NCBI GenBank assembly: GCA_003694465.1
Contig: RFKM01000315.1
Span: 1 to 9,967, forward strand
Source of the DNA: Alphaproteobacteria bacterium
GTDB lineage: Bacteria > Pseudomonadota > Alphaproteobacteria > Rhodobacterales > Rhodobacteraceae
Reading direction: 5' to 3'
Length of the DNA stretch: 9,967 bases
Positions 1-6,614 of the stretch are shown in pieces. The first letter of the stretch is position 1. The number at the start of each line of letters is the position of its first letter. A model generated the notes under the pieces. That model did no database searches and had not been told where the DNA came from. It was given only the letters and a program-made list of their open reading frames with translations. The position numbers were made by a program, and so were the translations under genes.

Positions 1-22
1 AAGCCGGAAAAGGTGGTGGAAC

Positions 23-793
23 ATGAGTGCGTTGACGGCAGATCTCTCGCCCCCTTCGCTACTGGCGCTGGTGGGCGTCAGCCTTTTCGCCGGCTTCGTG
101 AAGGGGGCGGTGGGCTTCGGCATGCCGATGATCATGATCTCGAGTCTCGGCTCGTTCCTGCCGGCCGAGACTGCACTTGCAGCATTGATTCTTCCCACCC
201 TCGTCACGAACCTCATCCAGAGTTTCCGGCAGGGTTGGCGGGCGGCATGGCAGGTTCTGGCGCGGTTCCGGGTCTATGTCGGGGTGATGCTCCTGTGCCT
301 CGGGGCCTCGGCACTACTGGCCGCACGGGCGCCGCAGCCGGTGCTTTTCGTGGTCATCGGGGTGCCGATCCTGGTTTTTGCCCTCGCCCAGCTGGTGGGT
401 TTTCGCCTTCATCTCGATCCCGCGCGGCGGCCGCTGCACGAGCTTCTGTTCGGCACTGTTTCGGGTCTGGTTGGCGGGGTTTCGGGCGTCTGGGGGCCGC
501 CGCTCATCGCCTATCTCACGGCGATCGAGGTGGAGAAGCGCGAGTCGATCCGCGCCCAGGGCGTCGTCTTCGGGCTGGGCTCGATCGCCCTGCTGGTGGC
601 GCATCTGCGCTCGGGAATCCTCAATGCCGAGACGCTGCCGCTCTCGCTGGCGGCGCTGGGTCCGACCCTGCTGGGGCTTTGGGTCGGCTTTCGCCTGCAC
701 GACCGGATGCCGCAGGCCACCTTCCGGCGCGCCGTTCTGGCGGTTCTGGCGCTGGCGGGGCTGAACCTGATCCGCCGCGGGCTGACGCTCTGA
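23..793 (+). CDS. TauE/SafE (TSUP) family membrane transporter
   Basis: A 256-residue, very hydrophobic protein with about eight predicted membrane segments (roughly residues 12-37, 47-65, 83-101, 106-127, 141-168, 180-196, 205-224 and 235-250). Two glycine-rich repeats mark the TSUP family: FAGFVKGAVGFGMP at 22-35 and LVGGVSGVWGPP at 149-160. Members export or import small anions such as sulfite, sulfoacetate, taurine products or other organosulfur or carboxylate compounds across the inner membrane; the substrate cannot be told from the sequence. The length is normal for the family (about 250). The ATG at 23 is preferred because AGGTGG (11-16) lies 6 bases upstream. The frame stays open to the left edge, so a longer start cannot be fully excluded. 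It converges on pckA with a hairpin between them, and no substrate-linked enzyme is next to it. Confidence 0.9.
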   Translation: MSALTADLSPPSLLALVGVSLFAGFVKGAVGFGMPMIMISSLGSFLPAETALAALILPTLVTNLIQSFRQGWRAAWQVLARFRVYVGVMLLCLGASALLAARAPQPVLFVVIGVPILVFALAQLVGFRLHLDPARRPLHELLFGTVSGLVGGVSGVWGPPLIAYLTAIEVEKRESIRAQGVVFGLGSIALLVAHLRSGILNAETLPLSLAALGPTLLGLWVGFRLHDRMPQATFRRAVLAVLALAGLNLIRRGLTL

Positions 794-799
794 CGCAAA

Positions 800-823
800 C
801 GCCCCGGCGCGGTGGCCGGGGCG
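800..823. terminator. Hairpin between convergent TSUP and pckA genes
   Basis: A perfect 9-bp GC-rich stem, CGCCCCGGC at 800-808 with GCCGGGGCG at 815-823, and a 6-base loop. It lies in the 52-base gap between the two convergent stop codons. On the minus strand the stem is followed by TTTGCG, and on the plus strand, after a few bases, by GGTTTGAG. Both T-tracts are short, so it probably acts as a weak bidirectional terminator. The stem is seen directly; termination is inferred. Confidence 0.65.
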
Positions 824-845
824 CTGCAGGGTTTGAGGGGGCGCT

Positions 846-2444
846 TCAGCCCAGCATCACCGCCTTCACCTCGTCATCGACATAGGGCTCATACTGCTTG
901 AAGTTCTCGGCGAACATCGCCACCAGCCGCGCCGCCTGCCGGTCATAGGCTTCCGGATCGTCCCAGGTATGGCGCGGGTCGAGCAGGACGGCGGGCACAT
1001 GCTCGACGTGCACCGGCACCTCGAAGCCGAAGTTCGGATCGACGCGGAACTTGGCATCGTTCAGCGAACCGTCGAGCGCGGCGGCCAGCAGCAGGCGGGT
1101 TTCCTTGATCGGCATCCGCTCGCCGACACCGTAGGGGCCGCCCGTCCAGCCGGTATTGACCAGCCAGCAGCGGGCGTCGTGGCGGGCGATCTTTTCGCGC
1201 AGGAGGTTGCCATAGACCTCGGGTCGGCGCGGCATGAACGGCGCGCCGAAGCAGGTCGAGAAGCTCGGCTCGGGGTCGGTGACGCCGCGCTCGGTCCCGG
1301 CAACCTTGGCGGTAAAGCCCGACAGGAAGTGATACATCGCCTGCGCCGGGGTCAGCCGGGCGATCGGGGGCATCACCCCGAAGGCATCGGCGGTCAGCAG
1401 GATGATGTTCTTCGGGTGCCCGCCCAACGAGCTTTTCGAGGCATTGGAAATGTAGTGCAGCGGATAGGCGACCCGGGTGTTCTGGGTGAGGCTGGCATCC
1501 GTGAAATCGAGCTCCATGGTCTCTTCGTCCCAGACCATGTTCTCGACCACCGAGCCGAATTTCGACGTGGTGGCGTAGATTTCCGGCTCGGCGTGTTTCG
1601 AGAGGTTGATCGTCTTGGCGTAGCACCCGCCCTCGAAGTTGAACACGCCGCGGTCAGACCAGCCGTGCTCGTCGTCGCCGATCAGAACCCGCGTCGGGTC
1701 GGCCGAAAGCGTCGTCTTGCCGGTGCCGGACAGGCCGAAGAACACCGCCGCGTCATCGGGGTCGTGGGGCGCGTGGTTCGCCGAGCAGTGCATCGCCATG
1801 ACGCCCTTGCCGGGCAGGATGTAGTTGAGCAGCGTGAACACCGACTTCTTGTTTTCGCCGGCATATTCGGTGCCACCGATCAGGATGATCTTCTTCTCGA
1901 AGTTCAGCGCGATGATGGTTTCCGACCGGCAGTTGTGGCGGGCCGGGTCGGCCTTGAAGGAAGGCACGTTGATGATCGTGAATTCCGGCACGAAACTGTC
2001 GAGATCCTTGCGCGCCGGGCGGCGCAGCATGTGGCGCATGAAGAGCCCGTGCCAGGCCAGCTCGGTGACAACCCGGACGTCGATCTTGTATTCCGGATCG
2101 GCACCGGCATGGAGATCTTCGACGAACATGTCCTTGCCGGCCATGTGGGCGAGCATGTCTTCATACAGCCGGTCGAAGTCGGCCGGATCCAGCGGCGGGT
2201 TGTTTTCCCACCAGATCGTGTCTTCGACATCCGGCGTGCGAACGACATACTTGTCCTTGGGCGAGCGGCCCGTATGCGTTCCGGTCGCCACGAGGACCGA
2301 TCCGCCCTTGCCGACGCGGGCCTCGCCGCGGCAGACGGCGTGTTCCACGAGCTGCGGTTCGATCAGGTTGTAATAGACGGTGCCGAGGCCCTTGATCCCC
2401 TGGTCTTCCAGTCGTTGCGAAGGGTTCACACGTCCTGTGCTCAT
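846..2444 (-). CDS. pckA: Phosphoenolpyruvate carboxykinase (ATP)
   Basis: Cytoplasmic enzyme that converts oxaloacetate and ATP to phosphoenolpyruvate, ADP and CO2, the entry step of gluconeogenesis from organic acids. The protein has 532 residues, the usual length. Visible motifs are the substrate-binding THTGRSP (56-62), [12 protein letters not shown] (190-201), HCSANHAP (219-226), the PCK-type P-loop [11 protein letters not shown] (237-247) and the Mg/nucleotide motif LIGDDEHGW (254-262). The ATG at 2444 is chosen because AGGAG (2455-2451) is 6 bases upstream and MSTGRVNP matches the usual family N-terminus. A longer in-frame version from 2543 adds 33 residues with no family resemblance. 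It is divergent from chvI, an order shared with rhizobia and agrobacteria. Operator-like palindromes at 2591-2625 lie upstream of its likely promoter. Confidence 0.98.
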   Translation of the reverse strand: MSTGRVNPSQRLEDQGIKGLGTVYYNLIEPQLVEHAVCRGEARVGKGGSVLVATGTHTGRSPKDKYVVRTPDVEDTIWWENNPPLDPADFDRLYEDMLAHMAGKDMFVEDLHAGADPEYKIDVRVVTELAWHGLFMRHMLRRPARKDLDSFVPEFTIINVPSFKADPARHNCRSETIIALNFEKKIILIGGTEYAGENKKSVFTLLNYILPGKGVMAMHCSANHAPHDPDDAAVFFGLSGTGKTTLSADPTRVLIGDDEHGWSDRGVFNFEGGCYAKTINLSKHAEPEIYATTSKFGSVVENMVWDEETMELDFTDASLTQNTRVAYPLHYISNASKSSLGGHPKNIILLTADAFGVMPPIARLTPAQAMYHFLSGFTAKVAGTERGVTDPEPSFSTCFGAPFMPRRPEVYGNLLREKIARHDARCWLVNTGWTGGPYGVGERMPIKETRLLLAAALDGSLNDAKFRVDPNFGFEVPVHVEHVPAVLLDPRHTWDDPEAYDRQAARLVAMFAENFKQYEPYVDDEVKAVMLG

Positions 2445-2458
2445 GCGGTGCTCCTGTA

Positions 2459-2474
2459 GCCGGCAAGAACCGGC
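2459..2474 (-). other. Small hairpin just upstream of the pckA ribosome site
   Basis: In the pckA leader, GCCGG and CCGGC can form a 5-bp stem with a 6-base loop, ending 3 bases before the AGGAG ribosome site at 2455-2451. It could affect ribosome access or mRNA stability. It is short and GC-rich, so it may be chance. Confidence 0.3.
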
Positions 2475-2547
2475 GGGTTGACAAACTCTGGGTCCGCGCG
2501 GTCGGCGGAGGTCATCTGGCGGGCGATGCTGCACCCGCGGCATGGCC

Positions 2548-2575
2548 GCTATATCACGGGCGATTTGAATGGGAA
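2548..2575 (-). promoter_or_regulatory. Candidate pckA promoter
   Basis: Read on the minus strand, TTCCCA (2575-2570, 4 of 6 to the -35 consensus) is followed after 16 bases by TATAGC (2553-2548, 4 of 6 to the -10 consensus). This would start transcription near 2541 and give a leader of about 97 bases. The match is modest and rests on consensus reading alone. The operator-like pair at 2591-2625 would then sit about 50-80 bases upstream of the start, a position more typical of an activator than a repressor. Confidence 0.35.
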
Positions 2576-2590
2576 CAGGGCCGCCATGAA

Positions 2591-2625
2591 AGTTTGCGCT
2601 AGCATCGGGCCTGTTTGCGCAACCA
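2591..2625. promoter_or_regulatory. Two LacI-type operator-like sites, 21 bp apart
   Basis: Two 14-bp sites centred on CG: AGTTTGCGCTAGCA (2591-2604) and TGTTTGCGCAACCA (2612-2625). The second is symmetric at 6 of 7 base pairs; the first is weaker at 4 of 7. They share the octamer GTTTGCGC, and their centres are exactly 21 bp apart, about two helical turns. CG-centred palindromes of this form are typical of LacI-family regulators. From memory, the Rhodobacter carbon regulator CceR uses a TGTTAGCGCTAACA-like site, and each site here matches it at 11 of 14. That identification is inference. The sites serve pckA, chvI, or both. Confidence 0.45.
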
Positions 2626-2663
2626 TCTTTCGCGCGGTCGGAATTGAGCCATCTTAGCCGAAT

Positions 2664-2673
2664 ATTTGCAAAT
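2664..2673. promoter_or_regulatory. Perfect 10-bp palindrome ATTTGCAAAT
   Basis: ATTTGCAAAT is a perfect 10-bp palindrome in an AT-rich island of otherwise GC-rich DNA, about 120 bases upstream of chvI. It resembles half-site cores of many helix-turn-helix regulators, but I cannot name one. It could also simply be part of an AT-rich promoter region. Confidence 0.25.
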
Positions 2674-2720
2674 TGTGGTGCTGAATTGACTCAGGTCGCG
2701 CCCCGATTCGCCCGTCGATA

Positions 2721-2749
2721 TTGATTTTCCGCCGGAAAATCTGTTGAAT
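2721..2749 (+). promoter_or_regulatory. Candidate chvI operon promoter with internal inverted repeat
   Basis: TTGATT (2721-2726) and TTGAAT (2744-2749) are 17 bases apart, each 4 of 6 to the -35 and -10 consensus. A perfect inverted repeat, GATTTTCC (2723-2730), GCC, GGAAAATC (2734-2741), overlaps the -35 and fills the spacer, where a bound regulator would control transcription. ChvI autoregulation is one possibility. The inverted repeat is certain; the promoter call is weak. The start would be near 2756, leaving a leader of about 37 bases before the ATG at 2793. Confidence 0.35.
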
Positions 2750-2792
2750 GGGCGAAAAACAGGCAGACAACGAGCAGCAGAGGATCACTCAC

Positions 2793-3494
2793 ATGTCCAG
2801 GATCGCCCTTGTTGACGACGACAGGAATATCCTGACGTCCGTCTCCATGACACTCGAGGCCGAGGGCTTCGAGGTCGAAACCTACAATGACGGTCAGGCG
2901 GCGCTGGATGCGTTCAACAAGCGCCTGCCCGACATGGCCGTGTTCGATATCAAGATGCCCCGGATGGACGGGATGGACCTCTTGCAGAGGGTTCGGCAGA
3001 AATCCCGGATGCCGGTCATCTTCCTGACCTCGAAGGACGACGAGATCGACGAGATCCTCGGCCTGCGCATGGGCGCCGACGACTACGTCAAGAAGCCTTT
3101 CAGCCAGCGGCTTCTCGTCGAGCGGATCCGCGCGCTCCTGCGCCGGCAGGAGGCGCTCGACGGCGTCGCCATGCCCGACACCGAGGAAAACAAGGTCATG
3201 GTGCGCGGCTCGCTGACGATGGATCCGCTGCGCCATGCGGTGACGTGGAAGGGCCATGACGTTTCGCTGACGGTCACCGAATTCCTGCTTCTGCAGGCGC
3301 TGGCCCAGCGCCCCGGCTTCGTCAAGAGCCGCGACCAGTTGATGGACGTTGCCTACGACGATCAGGTCTATGTCGACGACCGCACCATCGACAGCCACAT
3401 CAAGCGGCTGCGCAAGAAGATGCGCATGGTCGACGAGGATTTCTCGGCGATCGAAACGCTCTATGGCATCGGTTATCGCTATAACGAGGAATAG
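2793..3494 (+). CDS. chvI: ChvI-type OmpR/PhoB-family response regulator
   Basis: A 233-residue transcription factor partnered with ChvG. The receiver domain (1-118) has the acidic triad at Asp8-Asp10, the phosphoacceptor Asp52 in [11 protein letters not shown], Thr79 in IFLTS and Lys101 in YVKKPF. The C-terminal winged helix (about 133-230) has the recognition segment [17 protein letters not shown] (195-211) and ends in GIGYRY. The ATG at 2793 is chosen because AGAGGA (2779-2784) lies 8 bases upstream and [10 protein letters not shown] is the normal family start. An upstream ATG at 2748 would add 15 unrelated residues. In other alphaproteobacteria ChvI controls envelope, exopolysaccharide, acid and host-association genes (established for Sinorhizobium, Agrobacterium and, as BvrR, Brucella). 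It is first in a likely seven-gene operon, and its TAG stop is followed by a 36-base gap to chvG. Confidence 0.96.
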   Translation: MSRIALVDDDRNILTSVSMTLEAEGFEVETYNDGQAALDAFNKRLPDMAVFDIKMPRMDGMDLLQRVRQKSRMPVIFLTSKDDEIDEILGLRMGADDYVKKPFSQRLLVERIRALLRRQEALDGVAMPDTEENKVMVRGSLTMDPLRHAVTWKGHDVSLTVTEFLLLQALAQRPGFVKSRDQLMDVAYDDQVYVDDRTIDSHIKRLRKKMRMVDEDFSAIETLYGIGYRYNEE

Positions 3495-3501
3495 GGCCCC
3501 C

Positions 3502-3515
3502 GCGCCCTCGGGCGC
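3502..3515 (+). other. Small hairpin between chvI and chvG
   Basis: GCGCC (3502-3506), a CTCG loop and GGCGC (3511-3515) can form a 5-bp GC stem with a 4-base loop in the 36-base gap between chvI and chvG. There is no T-tract, so it is not a terminator. It may lower or pace entry to chvG, whose ribosome site is poor. It could be chance in GC-rich DNA. Confidence 0.3.
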
Positions 3516-3530
3516 ACGGGCGGTACCGGG

Positions 3531-5240
3531 GTGAAACGGGTGCGCGATACGGCAGTCTCTGATCGTGACACGGGCGTCGTTCTGGGCGACGACTGGATCG
3601 CGCCGCAATCGGAGGCGGACGACGAGCTGCGCGAAGTGCGCAAGCAGCGCAGGCGTTTTTCCGTCAACCGCTCGCCGATGGCGCGCAAGATCATCATTTT
3701 CAACATTCTCGGGCTGATCCTGCTGGCCGGCGGCGTGCTCTATTTCAATCCGCTGCGCGAAGGCGTGGTCCAGTTGCGCCAGCAAAGCCTCGTAAATTCG
3801 GCCCAGCTGGTTGCCAACGTGCTTGCCGCGCGCGCGCAGGCCCAGCCGGAAAGGGCGGCGCTCACCCCGCAGCAGGTGGCGGATGTTCTCGCGGGGGTCC
3901 CGTTCGAAGACAGCGGCAGCGTGATGGTCTTCGATGCCAGCGGCGAGCTGCTCGGAAACCGTGCCGAAACCGAACCGACAGGTGCTGCCGGCATCGTCCC
4001 CGCGACCGACCGCAAGACGTTTCTCGACGACATGCTGTCCAGGGCCTGGAATTTAGTCGTGGGCCTCGTCAGCCGGGCACCTTCCGATTCGCCGACCGGC
4101 ATGCCTGCGCAGGATGTCGCCCGACAGGTGCTCGGCGGCGTTCTCGAAGGCAAGACGGAACTCGTTGCCCTTAACCCTGACGGCAAGAGCGGGGCGATGC
4201 TTGTCGCGGCGCCGGTCGTGGTCGGGGGGAAGGTCATCGGCGCGGTCGCCATCGAGACCACCGGCGCGATGGTCGAAGCCCTCGTCGGATGGGAGCGTGA
4301 GCAGATCCTGCGGATCTTCCTGATCGCAATCCTGGTGGCGATCGGCCTCTCGATGCTGCTGGCGTCCACCATCGCCAACCCGCTGGCCGATCTCGCCGCC
4401 GCGGCCGAGGTCGGGCGTGCACGCAACACCCGGAAGTCGAGCGGCGGCCGGGTGCGGATCCCCGATCTTTCGGGCCGACCCGACGAAATCGGACGGCTCT
4501 CGAAGGCCCTGCGCGGCATGGTCGCCGCCCTTTACGACCGGATCGACGCCAACGAACAATTCGCGGCCGACGTCGCCCACGAACTCAAGAACCCGCTCGC
4601 CAGCCTGCGCTCGGCGGTGGGCACGTTGCGGGTCGCCACGAAACCGGAACAGCGCGAGAAGCTGCTCGATGTGATCGACCATGACGTGCGCCGGCTCGAC
4701 AGGCTGGTGACCGACATTTCCAACGCCTCGCGCCTCGACAGCGAGCTCGTGAAGGAGGAAGAAGAGCCCTTCGACCTGCTGAAGATGCTGCGCAATCTTT
4801 CGGAATATCTCGGCAACGAAGCGAACCAGAAAGGCGTCGAGTTCATTTCCGACCTGCCGCCCGGCGAGATCGTGATTCACGGTCTCGAGGCGCGCCTTGC
4901 CCAGGTCTTCGTCAACCTCATTTCCAACGCCATCAGCTTCTGCGAGGAGGGCGATGCGATCAGGATCTGGGCCCGCAAACGCGACAATCGCGTTCTGGTG
5001 GTGGTCGAAGACACCGGCCCGGGCATCCCGGAAGAAGCGCTGACCAAGATCTTCAACCGCTTCTATTCGCAACGGCCCGAGAACCAGTTCGGCAACAATT
5101 CCGGGCTCGGCCTCGCGATCTCGAAACAGATCGTCGAAGCTCATGGCGGCGTGATCTGGGCCGAAAACATCCGTCCGACCAAAGCCGACGTGACGTCTGA
5201 CCCCCTCGGGGCGCGGTTCGTCGTCGGCCTGCCGGTGTGA
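3531..5240 (+). CDS. chvG: ChvG-type sensor histidine kinase
   Basis: A 569-residue inner-membrane sensor kinase, partner of ChvI. Order: basic cytoplasmic N-terminus (1-51), first membrane segment (about 53-72), periplasmic sensor domain (about 73-259), second membrane segment (about 260-283), HAMP linker (about 284-345), dimerisation/phosphoacceptor domain with His350 in HELKNP, and an ATPase domain with N-box Asn462 and Asn466, G1 DTGPGIP starting at Asp494, and a SGLGLAISK G2 box near the end. All catalytic motifs are intact. In Sinorhizobium the periplasmic protein ExoR restrains this kinase; no exoR is present here. The start is uncertain. GTG 3531 has almost no ribosome site, while GTG 3540 (566 residues) has GGGGTG six bases upstream. 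The VVLGDDW segment shortly after is, as I recall, typical of relatives, so a much later start is unlikely. Confidence 0.95.
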   Translation: MKRVRDTAVSDRDTGVVLGDDWIAPQSEADDELREVRKQRRRFSVNRSPMARKIIIFNILGLILLAGGVLYFNPLREGVVQLRQQSLVNSAQLVANVLAARAQAQPERAALTPQQVADVLAGVPFEDSGSVMVFDASGELLGNRAETEPTGAAGIVPATDRKTFLDDMLSRAWNLVVGLVSRAPSDSPTGMPAQDVARQVLGGVLEGKTELVALNPDGKSGAMLVAAPVVVGGKVIGAVAIETTGAMVEALVGWEREQILRIFLIAILVAIGLSMLLASTIANPLADLAAAAEVGRARNTRKSSGGRVRIPDLSGRPDEIGRLSKALRGMVAALYDRIDANEQFAADVAHELKNPLASLRSAVGTLRVATKPEQREKLLDVIDHDVRRLDRLVTDISNASRLDSELVKEEEEPFDLLKMLRNLSEYLGNEANQKGVEFISDLPPGEIVIHGLEARLAQVFVNLISNAISFCEEGDAIRIWARKRDNRVLVVVEDTGPGIPEEALTKIFNRFYSQRPENQFGNNSGLGLAISKQIVEAHGGVIWAENIRPTKADVTSDPLGARFVVGLPV

Positions 5241-5689
5241 GACCCAACGGCGCGCCGATCCCGGGCGAGGAGACCCGCCACGCCAGCGCCGTGGCCGTCG
5301 ACGGGCGCGCCGTGATGGTCACCGGCCCCTCCGGCTCCGGCAAGTCGTCGCTTTGCCTGCAGTTGATCGCTCTTGGAGCGCGGCTGATCGCCGATGACCT
5401 GACGCGGCTCGTCCTGCGTGACGGATGGCCCTGGGCCTGCGCCCCGCCGCGCCTTTCCGGGGTGGTCGAGGCCCGTGGTATCGGCTTGCTTCGGGTGCCC
5501 TTCTGCGAGGCCGCGCCGCTGGCGCTCGTGGTCGATCTCGAAGTGCCGGAAACGGAACGTCTGCCGAAACCGGCCTTCGAAAAAGTGCTCGGAACCGAGG
5601 TCGCAAGGCTGCAACGGGTTGACGCGCCGCATTTCCCAAGCGCCATTATGGCACTGGCGAAAGGTGGGCGCGTTGACCATGCAGGATGA
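5237..5689 (+). CDS. hprK: HPr kinase/phosphorylase, short alphaproteobacterial form
   Basis: A 150-residue protein equal to only the catalytic C-terminal half of the about 310-residue Gram-positive enzyme, the usual form in alphaproteobacteria. It phosphorylates HPr on serine (Ser49 of the ptsH product in this operon) and may reverse this. Motifs: conserved His15 before the nucleotide site, Walker A GPSGSGKSS (30-38), the ADD pair Asp53/Asp54, and the family signature VEARGIGLL (77-85). The start is a GTG inside the chvG stop (GTGA, 4-base overlap), implying translation coupled to chvG. No clear ribosome site is visible, so reinitiation is likely. It overlaps rapZ by 11 bases. Its place after chvG is conserved in rhizobia and Brucella and ties the two-component system to the phosphoryl relay. 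Confidence 0.93.
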   Translation: MRPNGAPIPGEETRHASAVAVDGRAVMVTGPSGSGKSSLCLQLIALGARLIADDLTRLVLRDGWPWACAPPRLSGVVEARGIGLLRVPFCEAAPLALVVDLEVPETERLPKPAFEKVLGTEVARLQRVDAPHFPSAIMALAKGGRVDHAG

Positions 5690-6614
5690 ACCGAAAGCGC
5701 GGCGAAGAAACGCCAGTATTGCCCCCCAGCGGGTGATTCTGGTGACCGGCGCCTCCGGGGCCGGCCGGACAACGGCCATTCGCGCGCTCGAGGATTTCGG
5801 CTTCGAGGCGATCGACAACCTGCCGATGCGCCTGATCCCGCGGCTTCTGTCCGGCGGAAAGGACGCACACCCCCTGGCTCTCGGTATAGACGTGCGCACC
5901 CGCGGGTTCTCGACCGAGGCGCTGACCGACACCATCGACAATCTTGCCGCCGACCCGCGTGTGCAGGCCGAGCTGGTGTTCCTCGACTGCCGACCCGATG
6001 TTCTCGCGCAACGCTATTCCGAAACCCGTCGCCGCCATCCGCTCGCCCCGGACACGACCCCGATTGAGGGTATCCGGCGCGAAATCGACCTGCTTGCCCC
6101 CATACGGGCGCGGGCCGATGTCCTGATCGACACCTCCGAGCTGACGGTCCATCAACTCAAGGCCGAAATTCAGGAATGGCTCGGCCTCGGTCCGGGCGAA
6201 ACGCTTTCGATCGCGGTGCAGAGCTTTTCCTACAAGCGCGGCCTGCCGCGCGGGCTCGACCTCGTTTTCGACGTGCGGTTCCTGCGAAACCCGCACTGGG
6301 AGCCGGCGCTGCGCGCGCATACAGGCCTCGATGCGGACGTGCGCGCCTATATCGCCGAAGATGCGCGCCATGCCGGCTTTCTCGAGCGGGTTCTCGACCT
6401 TGTGAATTTCCTGCTTCCGGCCTATGCGACCGAGGGCAAGGCGCATCTCAACATCGGCTTCGGCTGCACCGGCGGGCAGCATCGGTCGGTTGCCCTTGCC
6501 GAGGAAGTGGGCAGTGCCCTTGCGGCGGCCGGCTGGCGGGTGTCTATTCGGCACCGAGAACTCGAAACGCCCGCCTCTGCGGGAGAGGAAACGCGCGGGG
6601 GTCGATCCCGGTGA
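5679..6614 (+). CDS. rapZ: RapZ (YvcJ/RapZ family) nucleotide-binding RNase adapter
   Basis: A 311-residue protein (family about 285-305). In E. coli, RapZ binds sRNAs GlmY/GlmZ and hands GlmZ to RNase E to tune amino-sugar synthesis; in alphaproteobacteria its target is unknown to me. The N-terminal ATPase-like domain has loop GASGAGRTT (24-32), in which Arg30 replaces the usual Walker A lysine. FEAIDNLP follows at 42-49, then FLDCRPDVL (101-109) and the RYSETRRRHPL segment (112-122). The C-terminal RNA/sugar-phosphate-binding domain has SFSYKRGLPRGLDLVFDVRF (182-201) and FGCTGGQHRSV (261-271). The ATG at 5679 is chosen because GGTGGG lies about 10 bases upstream and the residues before it show no family match. 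It overlaps hprK by 11 bases and the next gene by 4. Confidence 0.95.
   Translation: MQDEPKARRRNASIAPQRVILVTGASGAGRTTAIRALEDFGFEAIDNLPMRLIPRLLSGGKDAHPLALGIDVRTRGFSTEALTDTIDNLAADPRVQAELVFLDCRPDVLAQRYSETRRRHPLAPDTTPIEGIRREIDLLAPIRARADVLIDTSELTVHQLKAEIQEWLGLGPGETLSIAVQSFSYKRGLPRGLDLVFDVRFLRNPHWEPALRAHTGLDADVRAYIAEDARHAGFLERVLDLVNFLLPAYATEGKAHLNIGFGCTGGQHRSVALAEEVGSALAAAGWRVSIRHRELETPASAGEETRGGRSR

Larger units (their letters stand above)
2445..2792. other. Divergent pckA/chvI intergenic region
   Basis: These 348 bases hold no convincing gene. They contain the pckA leader and its hairpin, the candidate promoters in both directions, the twin operator-like sites, the ATTTGCAAAT palindrome and the chvI inverted repeat, all listed separately. 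The part from about 2630 to 2760 is clearly richer in A and T than the flanking genes, as expected of a control region. The in-frame extensions of pckA (to 2543) and chvI (to 2748) into it have no family resemblance and were left out. Confidence 0.7.

Noticed and set aside
13..885. 290-residue frame overlapping the TSUP transporter gene
   Set aside because: Its product is Arg/Gly/Ala-rich with no membrane segments, while the other frame gives a clean eight-segment transporter.
969..2459. 496-residue open frame on the + strand opposite pckA
   Set aside because: It is a GC-rich antisense shadow: it has no family motif, is rich in Arg, Gly and His, and lies entirely across the clear pckA frame.
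2478..2483. Perfect TTGACA on the + strand inside the pckA leader
   Set aside because: No -10-like sequence lies 15-19 bases downstream, and it points toward a gene start over 300 bases away.
2686..2691. TTGACT as a -35 element for chvI
   Set aside because: The correct spacing places only GC-rich CGCCCG at the -10 position; the pair at 2721/2744 is better.
4053..5144. 363-residue open frame antisense to chvG
   Set aside because: It mirrors the third-position GC bias of chvG, has no recognisable domain, and no ribosome site stands out.
5757..5777. RapZ as an inactive pseudogene because of the missing Walker lysine
   Set aside because: The frame is complete at 311 residues, all other family motifs are present, and the gene is coupled to its neighbours on both sides, so a functional variant is more likely.
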